The notes beneath the pieces are model-generated. The model saw only the letters and a program-made list of their open reading frames with translations, was not told where the DNA came from and searched no databases. The translations under genes and the position numbers were made by a program. Of a stretch of DNA of 64,000 bases, positions 30,518 through 42,733 are shown one piece after another. Each line of letters starts with the position of its first letter. Position 1 is the first letter of the stretch. Source of the stretch: Neckera pumila (lineage: Eukaryota > Streptophyta > Bryopsida > Hypnales > Neckeraceae); NCBI GenBank assembly GCA_963969595.1, contig OZ018416.1, positions 14,338,065 to 14,402,064 of the forward strand, given 5' to 3'.

Positions 30518-32003
30518 TGAATTTGTGGGGCTACATTTTATCCAGCACTTTCTTTGTACCGGCCTTCTGCATGTCGTATCCATATAGAGGTTGTTGGAAT
30601 GACTTGTAAGTACCAGAATCTAGCTAGCGAGGATGCAAAGCAAGGCGTGAGGAAAAGCCACATGAGGCAATCATTATAGCAATTTTTTTTTTCATAGTAT
30701 TCAAGCTTATGTCATCGTCACTCACATACAGTGCTCACTACATGGCCACAATCCTCTACGGCTTGAAGATGTTTGACATAATTCTTTTTAAAAAATGCCC
30801 AAACTTACCCGCCATTGCAGAGAATGTGCACAAATCGCTTGAAGTTTCCATGGATCTCGCAGGTGCCGTAAGTGGCTTACAATGGCACTTCAACAGTGGT
30901 CACACTATGGATATTGAGGTGCACAGATATTCTGACATTTGACACCTGCAAAGTCCTTGCAGGTTCCCTCCAACAACTTCGGAGACAGGAGGTGAAATCC
31001 ACGGTAACAAGTGTACGAACTTTGGAGTATATAGTAGTGCTCAATCGTTACAGAAAACGTAATTGATGTAGAAAGATGAGGACTGTACTTCACAAATGCT
31101 ATATTAACAAAAGCGGACAATGACACTATGAAGTGGGTGATCAAAATTTATTTTCAGGTGCAGTATGACTACATCCTTTCACGTTTGCAATTTTCATGGT
31201 AATAAAGGTATAGAGGACGTGGAATGACATGCAGAAAGGGCTATGATTGAAGCAGTCACAAAGGGATGAAGGGTTTTGTGGTCAAGTATTCTATAGCTCT
31301 GTTGTGTACTGTAGAGTTAGCATGGGACTCAATGTTTTCATATGACGTGCTGCGATTGATGCTTCTATGCAGCACTTTTCAAATAAGTTTGAAAACTAAT
31401 TTGTGGATGCACACATGATACACAGGCAAGTGGCCATGAATAGTAATCTAAATTTTGAGTCAATGGGAATTATGACAACATGTTATCCATTTGAAGGGAG
31501 GTATGGGGAAAAACGGCAATGAAATTTGTAAGTTTGAACCTGTAATGGTCATTGCATTGTGTTGCACCTTTAATTTTGAATGTTTCCTATTGCTCTTTAT
31601 TATTATCAGAAATCCTATGCAGTCAATGTCAAAAGATCTTCCATTTGTACAAAAATGGTGCATGAGTTGGTTATACATAAAGTTATGCAAATGATTGTTA
31701 TTGCAGGAGTCGTATGAATTTATGGTAAACTACATACTCACAATGCCACAACCTTATACTCTAGTACATGGAATTGAGTTCTGAGATTGAAGTGTGAAAT
31801 TATTCTTTCAATTCTCTTTGCAATTGAGAACTATAGATGGGGAGTACTTTGGGATGTTCAATAACATTGAAGTGTGACAAATATGTCCTACACTCTCTTG
31901 ATTCTTATAATACGCACTTACTGTAGGTTTATATGACCTAGAAGTTGCACCTTCTCATGAAGCCAATCAGTGTGTGAGTAGTTGGAGGTGTCCATTTGCA
32001 AGC

Positions 32004-32073
32004 AAGTGCTGAAATAGTAAGTGCTGAAATAGTAAGTGCTGAAATAGTAAGTGCTGAAATAGTAAGTGCTGAA
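32004..32073. repeat. 15 bp tandem repeat, 4.7 copies
   Basis: AAGTGCTGAAATAGT repeated without interruption. The unit contains the AGTGCTGAA half-site of the palindrome at 30498. Confidence 0.95.
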
Positions 32074-33244
32074 TAAGAGTATTTGAGGACATACTGTGCC
32101 CGCATTTCATAAAACTTTCTTAATGCAAACTCCAGCAATGATAGAAAACATGTTTGTTGAACCCAAAAAAAAATTGTATTCCTACAGAAGATATATTCAT
32201 TGTGTGCTCATGAGGCTTCACTTTGGTAGAATGCTTCCATACCTGCAAAAGTGGTTGCCTTTTGGTTCATATTGCACAAGAAGTATCGCTCACCTGACAA
32301 GAAAGCTTTTTTCGTTTGTATAGGTCAGTAAAAACAACAAGAACAATCAAGGAGTGTACTAGAAGAAGGGGGCAACAAGGCTTACTGCATTTTCACATTT
32401 ACAGACTTTGTATAGGCAAGGGTTCTCTACACTGTACACAATTGTTGCAAATTATCATATAGGTTTGTTACATTCATGTACACTATGTCATTGCATCCTG
32501 GGTTGCATTATATAGCCTTCTTCATCTTTAGAAAACGTAGGGAAGTAGGACAAATGAGCAAGGTACATTAACTTCTGTTCTATGGATATTATGTACATTT
32601 AATTCAAAAGATTTTACTCCTTCAAATGCAATTACGTATCCTCGAACATCAACGTCATGAAATACAACCGCAAAAATGTTGCTGGCAATGGTAATCATTG
32701 TTTTTGACCATAGTGTCGCTTCATTCCAGACGACATTCAAACACGTTTCTATCAATTCTCTTACGTTTAAGCATGTTCACAAATACGTTCAAAATGACGT
32801 GTTTGCGCTCCAAGAAACCAAAAGTAGCTGTTCCCAACGTCTCCAGTTTCGTTCTCTGTCATAGACAAAAAAATTAAGAAACGACACGTGTCTCATAAAT
32901 CGCATAAGCGGGATTTGACATTAAGATCACTACATGATGACACTTGTTTGAACAATTGAACATCATTTGTCCCGCTTTAAATGTCATTTGACTTCCAACA
33001 CGCTGACCAAAAATATTTAAAACAATAACAAAAATTGACATGGCAGGTATAGTGTATTTGCTCCAACACAAGGAACATCAACTCCAACAGCCAATTTTGG
33101 AGGCTCAACACATGCACTTCTCCATGTTCAAAACATGATATTCAACATATCCAATCTGATTAGTTTACGTTGACTGAAAATATTTCTACAAACGAGATTT
33201 CTGCGCTGAAAACGCATGGATTTCAACACGTTTTTCTTCTAGTG

Positions 33245-35200
33245 TGAAGTTCCGATTCATGAGCGGAAACATTCCATGCAACTTTTCCCAAAATGGACCA
33301 CGTAACTAAGAAATGGGACCCCCATCCTGCAATTCAAAGAAACCTCATTCCATAAGTCTTATTCAAAATAGTTTACGTTGGGATGAAAAAAAAATGTAGA
33401 AGTTGTAAATACTCCGCTCATGAAGTTCCGATTCATGAGCGGAAACAATCCATGCAACTTTTCCCAAAATGTACATACCACGTAACTAAGAAATGGGACC
33501 CCCATCCTGCGGTTCAAAGAAACTTCATTCCATAAGTTCTATTCAAAATAGTACATGTTGGGATGAAAAAAATAATGTAGAAGTTGTAAATACTCCGCTC
33601 ATGAAGTTCCGATTCATGAGCAGAAACAGTACGTGCAACTTTTCCCAAAATGGACCACGTAACCTAGAAGAACGATGTAGTCCAAATACAAGTTAGTGAT
33701 AATGTGCTCAATATGTATTAATAGGTGGCAATAAAAAAGTACTAGGCGTCGTTGTAGAAAACTAGCATTTGAATGTTTCAATTACTACGCTAATGAATTT
33801 TGGATTTATGAGTGGTTTAATAATTAATACCCATGGTAATTTCTTTAAATTTTACCATGTCACCCAATAATTAAATAACGTCCCCAGTTGTGTATTTAAT
33901 TTAGTGATCTCTCTTTTATAATTCATATTAATAGTAGCACACATTTTATAAAAAGAAATAATGTAAAGCTTGTTTTGTGTTGCATCCAATCCATACCATT
34001 TTCAAGGAAATGGATAGTAACCATGGATTCATAAAATGTAATGATTGGTATAGCAATATTGGGGACATCGTTAGTGTCCTATATTCTTTATCATTATTAT
34101 ATGTCTTAGGCATAATTACATTTCGATATTGAAAATCAAATCAATTGGCAATGGTGTACATACTAAATAGAAACCATAGGACTTTTGACAGGATTTTGTT
34201 GATTAGTTCAGATTTTTGTTAAAACCAACAAAATAATGACTAGAACAATGCGACTAAATCAACAAAATCCTATCAAAAGTCCTACGGTTTCTACTATTGT
34301 ATAAAATGGACAAAATATCATAAATAATTAAACCCTCAAGTAACCTATTTGACAATTTAATTTGTGCAATCATTTTGTGGGATTGTATACTAGAACACTA
34401 TTTAATGATTGTACAAATCAACAATTCATAGGTCATATTTAGTATTCAATTTTATGAGCATTATTTTTTATACTTTTGACAATAAAGACGAGTTTCTAAA
34501 GTATAAATCGAGTTCAGCCCTTCAATCTCATGTGCTTCTATGCTGCATATTGGAAAACAAAGCATGAAGTACAGAATGACTGACATTTTTAAATCTTCAA
34601 TTCATGAATCAATTAATATATTAAACTAAGTCACAACTTCTACATTTTTCCCCTAGTACCAAGTGTACTATTTTGAATAGGACTTATGGAATGAGGTTTT
34701 CTTGAACTACGGGACGAAGGTTCCATTTCTTAGTTATGTGGTACATTTTGGGAAAAGTTGCATGGACTGTTTCCACTCATGAATCTTAACTTCATGAGCA
34801 AAGTATTTACAACTTCTACATTTTTTTTTCCATCCCAATGTGTACTATTTTGAATAGGACTTATGGAATGAGGTTTCTTTGAATTGCAGGACAGGGGGCC
34901 CATTTCTTAGTTACGTGGTACATTTTGGGAAAAGTTGCATGGATTGTTTCCGCTCATGAATCTTAACTTCATGAGCGGAGTATTTACAACTTCTACATTT
35001 TTTTTTTCATTCCAACGTGTATTATTTTGAATAAGACTTATGGAATGAGGTTTCTTTGAACCGCGGGACAAGGGTCCCATTTCTTAGTTACGTGGTCTAT
35101 TTTGGGAAAAGTTGCATGGAATGTTTCCGCTCATGAATCTTAACTTCATGATGAGTGGAGTATTTACAACTTCTACATTTTTTTTCCATACCAAGGTTTA
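33245..35200. mobile_element. Fold-back-like structure with arms of ~178 bp tandem repeats
   Basis: Left arm: tandem units starting at 33245, 33421 and 33602. Right arm: three units of the same repeat inverted (34630-35195). The centre has a nested hairpin: 34168-34209 pairs with 34252-34293 (ACTTTTGACAGGATTTTGTT against its near-complement). Unit junctions carry CCGCTCATGAA-(7 nt)-TTCATGAGCGG, a perfect 11 bp stem. Long terminal inverted repeats built from tandem subrepeats are typical of Foldback elements. No coding sequence; target duplication not identified. Confidence 0.7.
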
Positions 35201-36160
35201 ATAGGTGGATTATAATTTATTGATTTGGGTCAATGACGTCCACTACTTAGTACTAACTTCAGGGCCTTGTCTTCTTTACAAGTATTTTTGTAGGTTATAT
35301 GGCCTACAGAGTGTTCAGTGTTATTTAAATTAAATAGAGATCACCTCTGTTATGAATTTTATTGCCACTAAGTTCTGTAGTATACAATATTTACAAAATA
35401 AAATTACAAGTACAGATGAAGTCTATAGTCAAGAAGTTGGCTATTTTGGTGCTAACTAGAGATCATAGTGATTTATTTTAAGTTTGCCTTTTTTGAGAAT
35501 AATATCTTGAATGTTCATAATATTAGATACGACTGTTTCAAATCAAATGAATGGGTTCTGTTTTAAATAACAATTATGTACAATCATCATAATCAAATAA
35601 CAATGTAAATGTGTAACACATACAATCAACTATAAAATGAAGATGAAAGATTGTATGAGCTACAATGTTTTCAGGAATGACATAATGACATGTTCAACCA
35701 TCCACGAGCAGTCAAAGTGCATTGATTTCAAAGAATTAACTCATATTCAAATAAATATAAATACATTCAAATGGTTCTCTTTCTTCTCTGTTCACTTTCA
35801 TGATTGTAGATCAAAAGAGTTTCATTTAGAATTTTTTTTTAATGATTGAACTATAAAGTGTGTGATTGTTGAATACATACAATCCTTTATATAACCATTG
35901 GATCTTTACTAAAGCAATAAAAGAAGCTTGAATGTTAATTTAAAATTTTAGCTGTAATTTTAGATTTCAATTTTTTGGGCTCAAATGAAACGGAATTTTA
36001 TTGCAAAAGAAGAAATTAACAACAACTTAGCCACTGGTGGCCTGAAGCTATAATTTTGAGTTTGAATTAAAAGTTTCCATGTTACAAGTTTGATAAAAGA
36101 CAACAATTGGAAAATGCTGGATGCACTAAATTTCAAAATCATTCTATGCTATGTATAAAT
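35200..36160. other. AT-rich spacer, nothing recognised
   Basis: No gene, palindrome family or tandem repeat found. Confidence 0.6.
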
Positions 36161-36610
36161 TCCGTAGACTCTCACCCTGAACCATATATAATTTCTAAAT
36201 TGTAACAAATCTCAAAATCCTTTAAGCATGAATTTAGAAAACTTGAACAAAAAGTTCTGGAACCGGTAATCCAAAAATCGTCTATCTAAAATCGAAGACT
36301 CTAGAATTGACCATCCTAAACCATGAAGTATAAACCTTCAGCTGAAACCAATAACCATGACCTTGAAATGAATTAATCGTAAGCCTGAGCATTATTAGTC
36401 ATGAACAATGCCCCCTTGAATGCTAAACCCTAAAACCCAAGAATCATGACTCTTCAACTGTTAAGCTTCAACCGTACAAGTGTGTACTTTGCATCCTTAA
36501 ACCGCAAACGATTGACCTTATAACCGTGGACCCCAGACCTTAAGACTTCAGTCATTCAAATATAAAATATCAAGTAACACCCGTGACCCTGAGATTATTG
36601 TGAATTCTTT
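36160..36610. repeat. Highly decayed telomere-like tract
   Basis: Recurring CCTAAACC, CCCTGA, ACCATGA and AACCGTGA words at irregular ~14-21 bp spacing, including a clear GCTAAACCCTAAAACCC near 36421. This fits an old plant-type CCCTAAA array eroded by substitution. Interpretation is by pattern only. Confidence 0.45.
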
Positions 36611-37417
36611 TTGCAAATGAAGGGATTTAGGTGAAATTAATCCTTCATTTAATAAAAAATGAGGGGTTCAATACCTCTTTTTTTTAGAGTTTGTTTTTGT
36701 TTTGGATTCCAATGCCCTACAATTTCATTGGAAACGTTAACTTCTAAATACCCAAGGCCTGTTTTTTGCCTCTTGAATTTACTCTATATTGAACTAGAGG
36801 CCAACCTTTTGATAAGTTGAATCAAATTTTTGGATATTGTAACCATACAAATTCAAACTACACATGTTAAATATCACATAGGAAAAGAAAACACAACATC
36901 ATAATTCAAGGATTGAAAGATTGTAATGTTTGATCATCAGGGTGTTAAAACTATGGAAACCATTGAGTTCAATCTCCTTCTGCATGTCAAATCTAAAACA
37001 TTCAAGACTCCAAAAATATGAGGTTGAAGGGCCGAATCAAATATATAATCCCAATCATTTTATGACTTTTCAAAATCTACTCTACAAATTTTTAAAAAGA
37101 ATTCCTAGTGTCAATAATTTTCTCTCCAAGATCTAGAGTATTTGAGGCTAATTTCCAAGAGCCCTAAATAATACAAGAAGTCAAGATTACAATAGGTACC
37201 TTTGAACAAAATTTTGAATAGGAAAAATCATAATCATTCAAGCCCCAAAATTGGTTTTTGGGTTTACAGTTAGACTTAAAAAAGAATCTTTCAATAATAT
37301 TATCTACTAAAAATAGGAATTTGGTATGGTTTCAATTTCAGTAAAATTCATTTGCTTCCAAATTAAAAAAAAAAAAAAAAGTTTCTTAGACACCACCTAT
37401 GGGGGGCCTTACATTGT
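36611..37417. other. AT-rich spacer, nothing recognised
   Basis: No gene supported; ends in a poly-A tract at about 37364-37380 just before the second telomere-like tract. Confidence 0.6.
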
Positions 37418-37505
37418 TTACTCTAAACCCTAAACCCTTAAAACCCTAAATCCTTAAAACCCTGAACCCTAAAATTCTAAAAATCCTAAATCGTAAACCC
37501 TACTT
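37418..37505. repeat. Interstitial telomere-like repeat
   Basis: About eight imperfect CCCTAAA/CCTTAAAA units (CTAAACCCTAAACCCTTAAA and variants), the plant telomeric unit read on the C-rich strand. Confidence 0.8.
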
Positions 37506-39704
37506 TTTGGCCTTGTGTAGCTCCATCCCTCAAAAATAAATGGATTGCATTGAGCCTAATATATGAAGAAATTTGAAGAAAATTTAGATGACAATTCCAA
37601 ATTGCTCCAATTCTTTTTTAAATTTTGAATGAAAATGCCCTATATAAACAAAACTCATCCAAAAATGTGGATGAAAAGATAACTCTATATAAAATTTAGA
37701 TGAATACTAAAATATTTGGTTAGAACATTTTCTTGTAAGTTGCCACTTCAGCACTTCTTCGAAAACCACCTAAACCGAATTGGTGCCTTGGCCATTTAGG
37801 GGTTCTAGTACAGACCCTAAAACCGCAGGCTGTGTGGGGCTGAAGAAAACAAACCCCTGCTCCCCGCCTCCCCAACTGACAGATTGAACCGACAAGCACT
37901 CTGGCTGCAGAGCACATTAAGCATAGAACAGACTAGGGCACAGCAATTGTGGAATCGTTATGTTGGTATTCAGATCGTTAGATTGCCTTGAGGTGGAGGG
38001 ACACAGAGTTACTCGTCCAAGTATTGCCCGAGAAGCATGTGAAATTTGGGGAAATGAAAGTCTTGAAGACCGAATCCACTTTGCTCGAAGTATCATTGAC
38101 TCCGATGAAACTGTGCAATGATACCATCCTTGAATGCGGCAAATTTCAGAATGTCAGTGAAGATCTAGAATTGCAGTGAACACTGGAGCTGCGAATTTCC
38201 AATCACAAAGTCAAGAGCCCCACACCCTCCTTCCTTGTAGTCGGAGCAGCACGAAATTCGAGAGTACATTCCACTTCCAAAGTGTATAACCGCACGTACT
38301 CCACTTCTTGATTGCGGCTCAGCAATCTAGAATGCATCCAACCAACATTTGAGAAAAAGGAACGCTTGAAAATTTGAAAACTCAGGGCAGGAATCCATAG
38401 CTTTTGAATTCTATTCCAGGTGGTTTATAACCCAAAACGAACCTTGAGCTTCTCCTTTTTGCTTGCACCTGTGAACTAGTGGAGCACGCTGCGGGGGATT
38501 GGAGTCGGTGTCTACCAGTGTTGGCGACAAGATTGGAGTGGAGGCGGATGATGCTTTGACCGGGCCATTTTTCACGAGGTAAGCTATGCATTCCTATCAA
38601 ATTCAATGAAATTTTGAGCCTGAGTGTTTCATCAATCGAATGCATGCCAAAGCAATTTCGTGAAACTCTTTAAGAACGCGTAGATTGAGAGTGAAGAAGA
38701 GTCCGATTGTAGGTGGTTGCTCCGAGCAATAGATTTACTTACAATAAACTCACCTAGTGAAGCAATCACCATGCTCTGGTGACATGGAGGTTCACCTGGA
38801 GATGGCAGAAGACAGACCTGAATGTGCCTGTAAATACAACTACCGTGCCATCGAATGTTGAAGAGAATGTCTAGATATGGTGATATACAATAGAGCAGTA
38901 TGCGTACGTATTAGACCCAATCATGAAATCCCCCGATCGGTGTTTCTAAAGTATAGTGACTCCCGTTGATCTCTGAATGGAGGAAATCAGCGACTTAGAA
39001 ATCAGAGGATTATAGGATCGTAGTATTGTGGGATCCTATGATTGACTAAACCAAATTTGGTTCTGGGCCCCGTTAACTTTGGACTATGTTTCTCTCGGTT
39101 CCGGACGATCAGGGGATCCCACGATCTCTCTTTCCAATGAGGAGATCTCGAGATCTCTATTTCGTGGATCCTAGAATGTCTTGGTTGTAGGATCGCACAA
39201 CCGATTAGATATGAGATTGGAATCTGTCTGCATGATTAAGTTTGTTTACTTATTAATTAGCATTTCACTCCCTCCAGGCGTAATTCTGTAGGAGGATCGA
39301 GGGATCCCACAATCTTGTGTGGATGACCTATGTGTCAAGGGTTCCCATGACACAATGAACCTTGGTATGTGGACCTTTCTGTCTGGTTCCAATGGCCTAC
39401 TCCTCAATGTATGTACTGGCTCAGTGCTCCCTTTACGGGCATCGTGTAATCGCACGATCACTTCTGGACTTCAGATGTTCTTGCTTACCTTGTCGGGGTA
39501 CTCTTTTCATTTGCCAAGACCTGCTATCCTTAGATTCCCTGACACTATTGTTGATGATTGACTAGTTCTCTTGTATATTGTACTGCAAGTGTTTCCTTAG
39601 AAGTCAGCCGGAACTGAAGACATTGTCGTCAGGTTCCTTAGCTACAAAGGGAACGCCGATCTCTTAACTGAACTAACTCCTGGTATTCTTCATGATTTTT
39701 GTAG
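37506..39704. other. Spacer upstream of gene D with palindromic GATC words
   Basis: No supported gene. From 38913 the words GATCGTG, GGGATCCCACGATC (near 39114) and the perfect palindrome GAGATCTCGAGATCTC (39142-39157) appear. These are the start of the palindrome family that surrounds gene D. Confidence 0.6.
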
Positions 39705-41028
39705 GTTCAACAAATCTTTGAAATCTCTTTGCCATAATTCACTGAGAATGGATTCATTTAGTGAGTCCGTTGCTGATGCAATTGTTCCATATGTACGCGG
39801 TGAGCATGTGGGAAGTGGATCACAGGAGTCCAGCGATGAATCTCCATTGTTCTTGATTGGTGATTGGGTTAAGCTGTTTGTTCCTGGATTCGATGAAGTT
39901 GGATCCGGGATTGTTAAGGAGGTTCGTCCCCAGGGCTAGTGGCTGGGTGTGCCTCTACCTATAGAGCCCTGGATTTATATGCTAGTGCAGCCTCATTCCA
40001 TAAAGTTAGAGTTCCAGGACTTAAGATATAACCCCCAACACAAGAGTTATAGAACATTGTATGATGTTTAGGGATGTGTCGTGCTGTGGAGAATTGCTGA
40101 CGTTGTAAGAGCGTCGAGGGATCCACCAATGGATCCATGTCCGTATATTTGCCAGGGGGCCTGGTTTGGACTTGATGTTCATCGAAAAGACGGATGGGGA
40201 CTCCACGTTTTGTCAAGTCGTATCATTTGCTGGAGGGTAGAAGATCATTTCCAGGATGAAACATTTGGTGAGGGCTTCGTGGGTGTGACAGTCCTTGATG
40301 TTTTTGTGGGTAACCAAGAAGCCATAATGTCGCACGAGAGGTAGCCATTGTTGGAGTGCTGGTTTCCAAGCGGTTGGTCGTTGAAGGAGACAGTGGATCA
40401 TTTCGCCGCCAATCCAAATACAGAGGACCCTCTCGCTTATCTTGGAGATAGAATGAAAGCACCATATTGCTTTGTAGTCTATAAACCTAGTATAAAGCTG
40501 AAGGAATCACAGTTAGACTAGAAAACGGCAGACGAAGAGATCCGGAAAGTGAGCTCGCAAAAGTGCTGCAAACATCTGGGTTGTCAACATTTTAACCAGG
40601 AGTTCACGCTGTTGGTTAGGTAGAAATACTACTTGAAGTTGTTCGAGGACTGCCGTGAATATGGGATTGCAATGGGAGGGCAGCTTCACAAAATGAATGG
40701 GGATTGGAAGCAAAAATCCATCACACTACAGGGTGTGGAAGTTTGTGGCACGGCATGGTACATAATTCACGGAATCCCAAAGTCAACCTACCACACTTAC
40801 ATTGAGATGTACAACGACGGCGTGAATTTGGAGATGCACGGAAACAAAGGGATTAAGCAATTAAGGACTCGGACTGTTCATGTTACAGGGACTATGAAAG
40901 CCATTATTGACGAGAACGCTAATCAAATGTCCCACCAAATGTGCAGTGTTGATAATGGCCGAGTGGACACTCTTAAATTTCTACCTACATGCAGAAATTG
41001 GAAACGAGTCCAAGCGGATGCTAACAAG
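39705..41028 (+). pseudogene. Gene D, first exon: transposon-associated N-terminal domain, five TAG stops
   Basis: One frame from the acceptor TTTTTGTAG to the phase-0 donor AAG|GTAAAC; ATG 39748 is the first likely Met. All five in-frame stops are TAG (39937, 40069, 40342, 40519, 40621). The segment IGDWVKLFVPGFDEVGSGIV, then GVPLPIEPWIYMLVQ and YRTLYDV-stop-GCVVLW, resembles the GxPLG...TIGDAxGxxxxW domain attached to plant CACTA-type transposon proteins (DUF8039-like). Downstream is a readable globular part (LFEDCREYGIAMGGQLHKMN...) with no family I can name. The uniform TAG stops fit CAG decay; a Trp codon changed by G-to-A is an alternative in some cases. Confidence 0.7.
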
Positions 41029-41213
41029 GTAAACCCATTGATTCTGATTAATGTAGTTAGTGATTGTGAGATCCCTTGACTGGATCAACAATCAGGGGAT
41101 GTCATGATCGTTCTTTTAGAATAGTGTTTGTCATTTGCATTTGCTGGCTCTTTTTGCTCGTACTGTTTTTGAAGCTTAGTCATTCTGTTTTTCCAATTGA
41201 ATGCTGACTATAG
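41029..41213 (+). other. Gene D intron with palindrome copies
   Basis: Starts GTAAAC; the acceptor is probably ACTATAG at 41207-41213, although the phase does not fit exactly, suggesting a nearby indel. It contains GTGAGATCCC (41066) and AATCAGGGGATGTCATGATC (about 41089), degenerate copies of the island's palindrome. Confidence 0.5.
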
Positions 41214-41868
41214 TTTGCCGCCCATTAGTAGAATTAAGAAGGACCACTTCAACAACGTCCACATTAAGCCTGTTGGGAGTTCGTTTGCAAAATGTACCCT
41301 GTGCGATGATCTACAACAATACATCCTGAAGTCCCCAAAGGGAAGCTCCCAATACGTGGAGTTCATGAATCAGAGGGCTCATCATCTGAGTCACCAAGCG
41401 TCTTGCCGTTGTCTGTATGCGTCTTGGCGTGAAGAATCCAAACAAGATTCATGGAGAATTTTATATATAATTCACAACAAGATGGATACAACAAAGGCGG
41501 CTCTCCCTAGAATGCAGGTGACGACAAAGGCCATGGCGGGTTTGGGGCAGCTTCCCGTGAGCGTCACAAGAATGGTAGCTCATGGTCATGGTGACGGTGC
41601 GTACGCTCATTATGCTCCATCATGTTGGCCGGCAGACTCCAACTTCACCATTTCCTCTTTGGCAAGATTGTTGTGCCGACTGGAGGGTCCACCAATTCGA
41701 GAGGCAGGCAACCTCTTTCCATACCCTCCAGCAAATCCAATGTTTGAGGCACTGCTCAGAGGAAAGTTGAGATGTATGGACAGCCTGACCCTCACTGAAC
41801 CAAGAGCTCGGGTTGAAAGTACCCCCCTTCCTGAAAGTACCCCCCCTTCAACTCAACAACTCTGCTAA
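41214..41868 (+). pseudogene. Gene D, second exon 5' part: zinc-knuckle-like and first catalytic region of a DUF7869-type protein
   Basis: Frame 1 reads FAKCTLCDDLQQYI (CxxC), a Cys/His-bearing stretch, then IIHNKMDTTKAALPRM. The last corresponds to the conserved 'D-K-M-D-x-x-K-x-x-L-P' segment of the eukaryotic DUF7869 family, with the first Asp read here as Asn. It is followed by a Pro/Leu-rich region up to a C-rich tract at 41819-41850, where the frame changes. Confidence 0.6.
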
Positions 41869-42733
41869 GGATAACAAGAACAAATACCTAATGGCGTTCT
41901 TGTTGTTGCTCACTGCTCGAGGTGTCTTCAAGGAAATTCAAGTCGGGTTTCTATTAGTCGGACATACTCACGAGGATATCAATGCCTATTTCAGCCACCT
42001 TTCCAAGGCGCTCAAGACCAAGAACACTTTCGTTGTTGCTGACCTCATGAAAGCCTTCATGCAGTCCCAAGAATTGTCATTTCTGCCGGAGTTTATATAG
42101 AAGGTGGGGGATTTCAAGGCATTCGTAGAGGGTTACTAGACCAGTGGCTCCAAAAGATTAATTGGATTGGGGGAGATGCACTTGTTCAAGTTCTACGTGG
42201 ACATTGATGGGGTCCCCTTCATGAATTACAAGGAGTCAGCGGTTGATTCAAAGTGGCTTCCGTCTAATAAACCTTCTCAACGCATTTGGAGGAGGGATGA
42301 AAATGGTCGCCCCAGGCTCCCTCACGGCTGTCCAAAGCCTGTTTCATTTAAGCCCATGTAGGGCAGCAAGGTTCCCATCGCGGGTGGAAATCAAAAGAAG
42401 GCAAGGGAAATGGCGCGGAAAGCTACCGTGAACAAGGGTTTCATTTTGGTGGGACTCGAGAAGTACATTCAATACTGGCAATAAGGAATGTCAAAATGCG
42501 AGGGATTTGCAGCTGCATTCGGCCCATACGTGGAATACTGGAAGTGTGTACTGGATGAGCTAAAGGAGCCACTATCTGAGTGTCCTCCGGAGTTGGTGGA
42601 AGGCTTCTGGCCATAGTATGATTGGAGGGTGGCGCAGAATGGAGTCCCTCGCCAAGGAAATATGGCCCATCCCATGGATGTGATTCTGGAGGAAGAAGAG
42701 GAATCCCAAACCTTATTGCAGCCCCGCAAATGA
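41813..42733 (+). pseudogene. Gene D, second exon 3' part: DUF7869-like RNase H-fold domain, decayed
   Basis: Frame 2 reads LQLNNSAKDNKNKYLMAFL, then ARGVFKEIQVGFLLVGHTHE, DINAYFSHLSKALKTKNTF and VVADLMKAFM. This is the signature order of DUF7869 proteins (usually QLDN...ENKN...VGHTHEDID), whose organisation suggests a DDE-type transposase fold. The expected Asp of QLDN is Asn here (AAC for GAC), so a probable catalytic residue is lost. In-frame stops are TAG 42098, 42137, 42359 and 42614, and TAA 42482. Frame 2 ends near TGA 42731, where an indel moves coding sense to another frame. Confidence 0.75.

Larger units (their letters stand above)
27088..33240. other. Gene-poor region with dispersed CACTTCAGC words
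   Basis: No credible gene. Composition is less AT-rich than the outer spacers, suggesting very decayed coding or element sequence. The words CACTTCAGC and GCTGAAGTG recur (near 28650, 30303, 30498, 30510, 32004), as does a G-run at 27760-27771. Confidence 0.5.
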
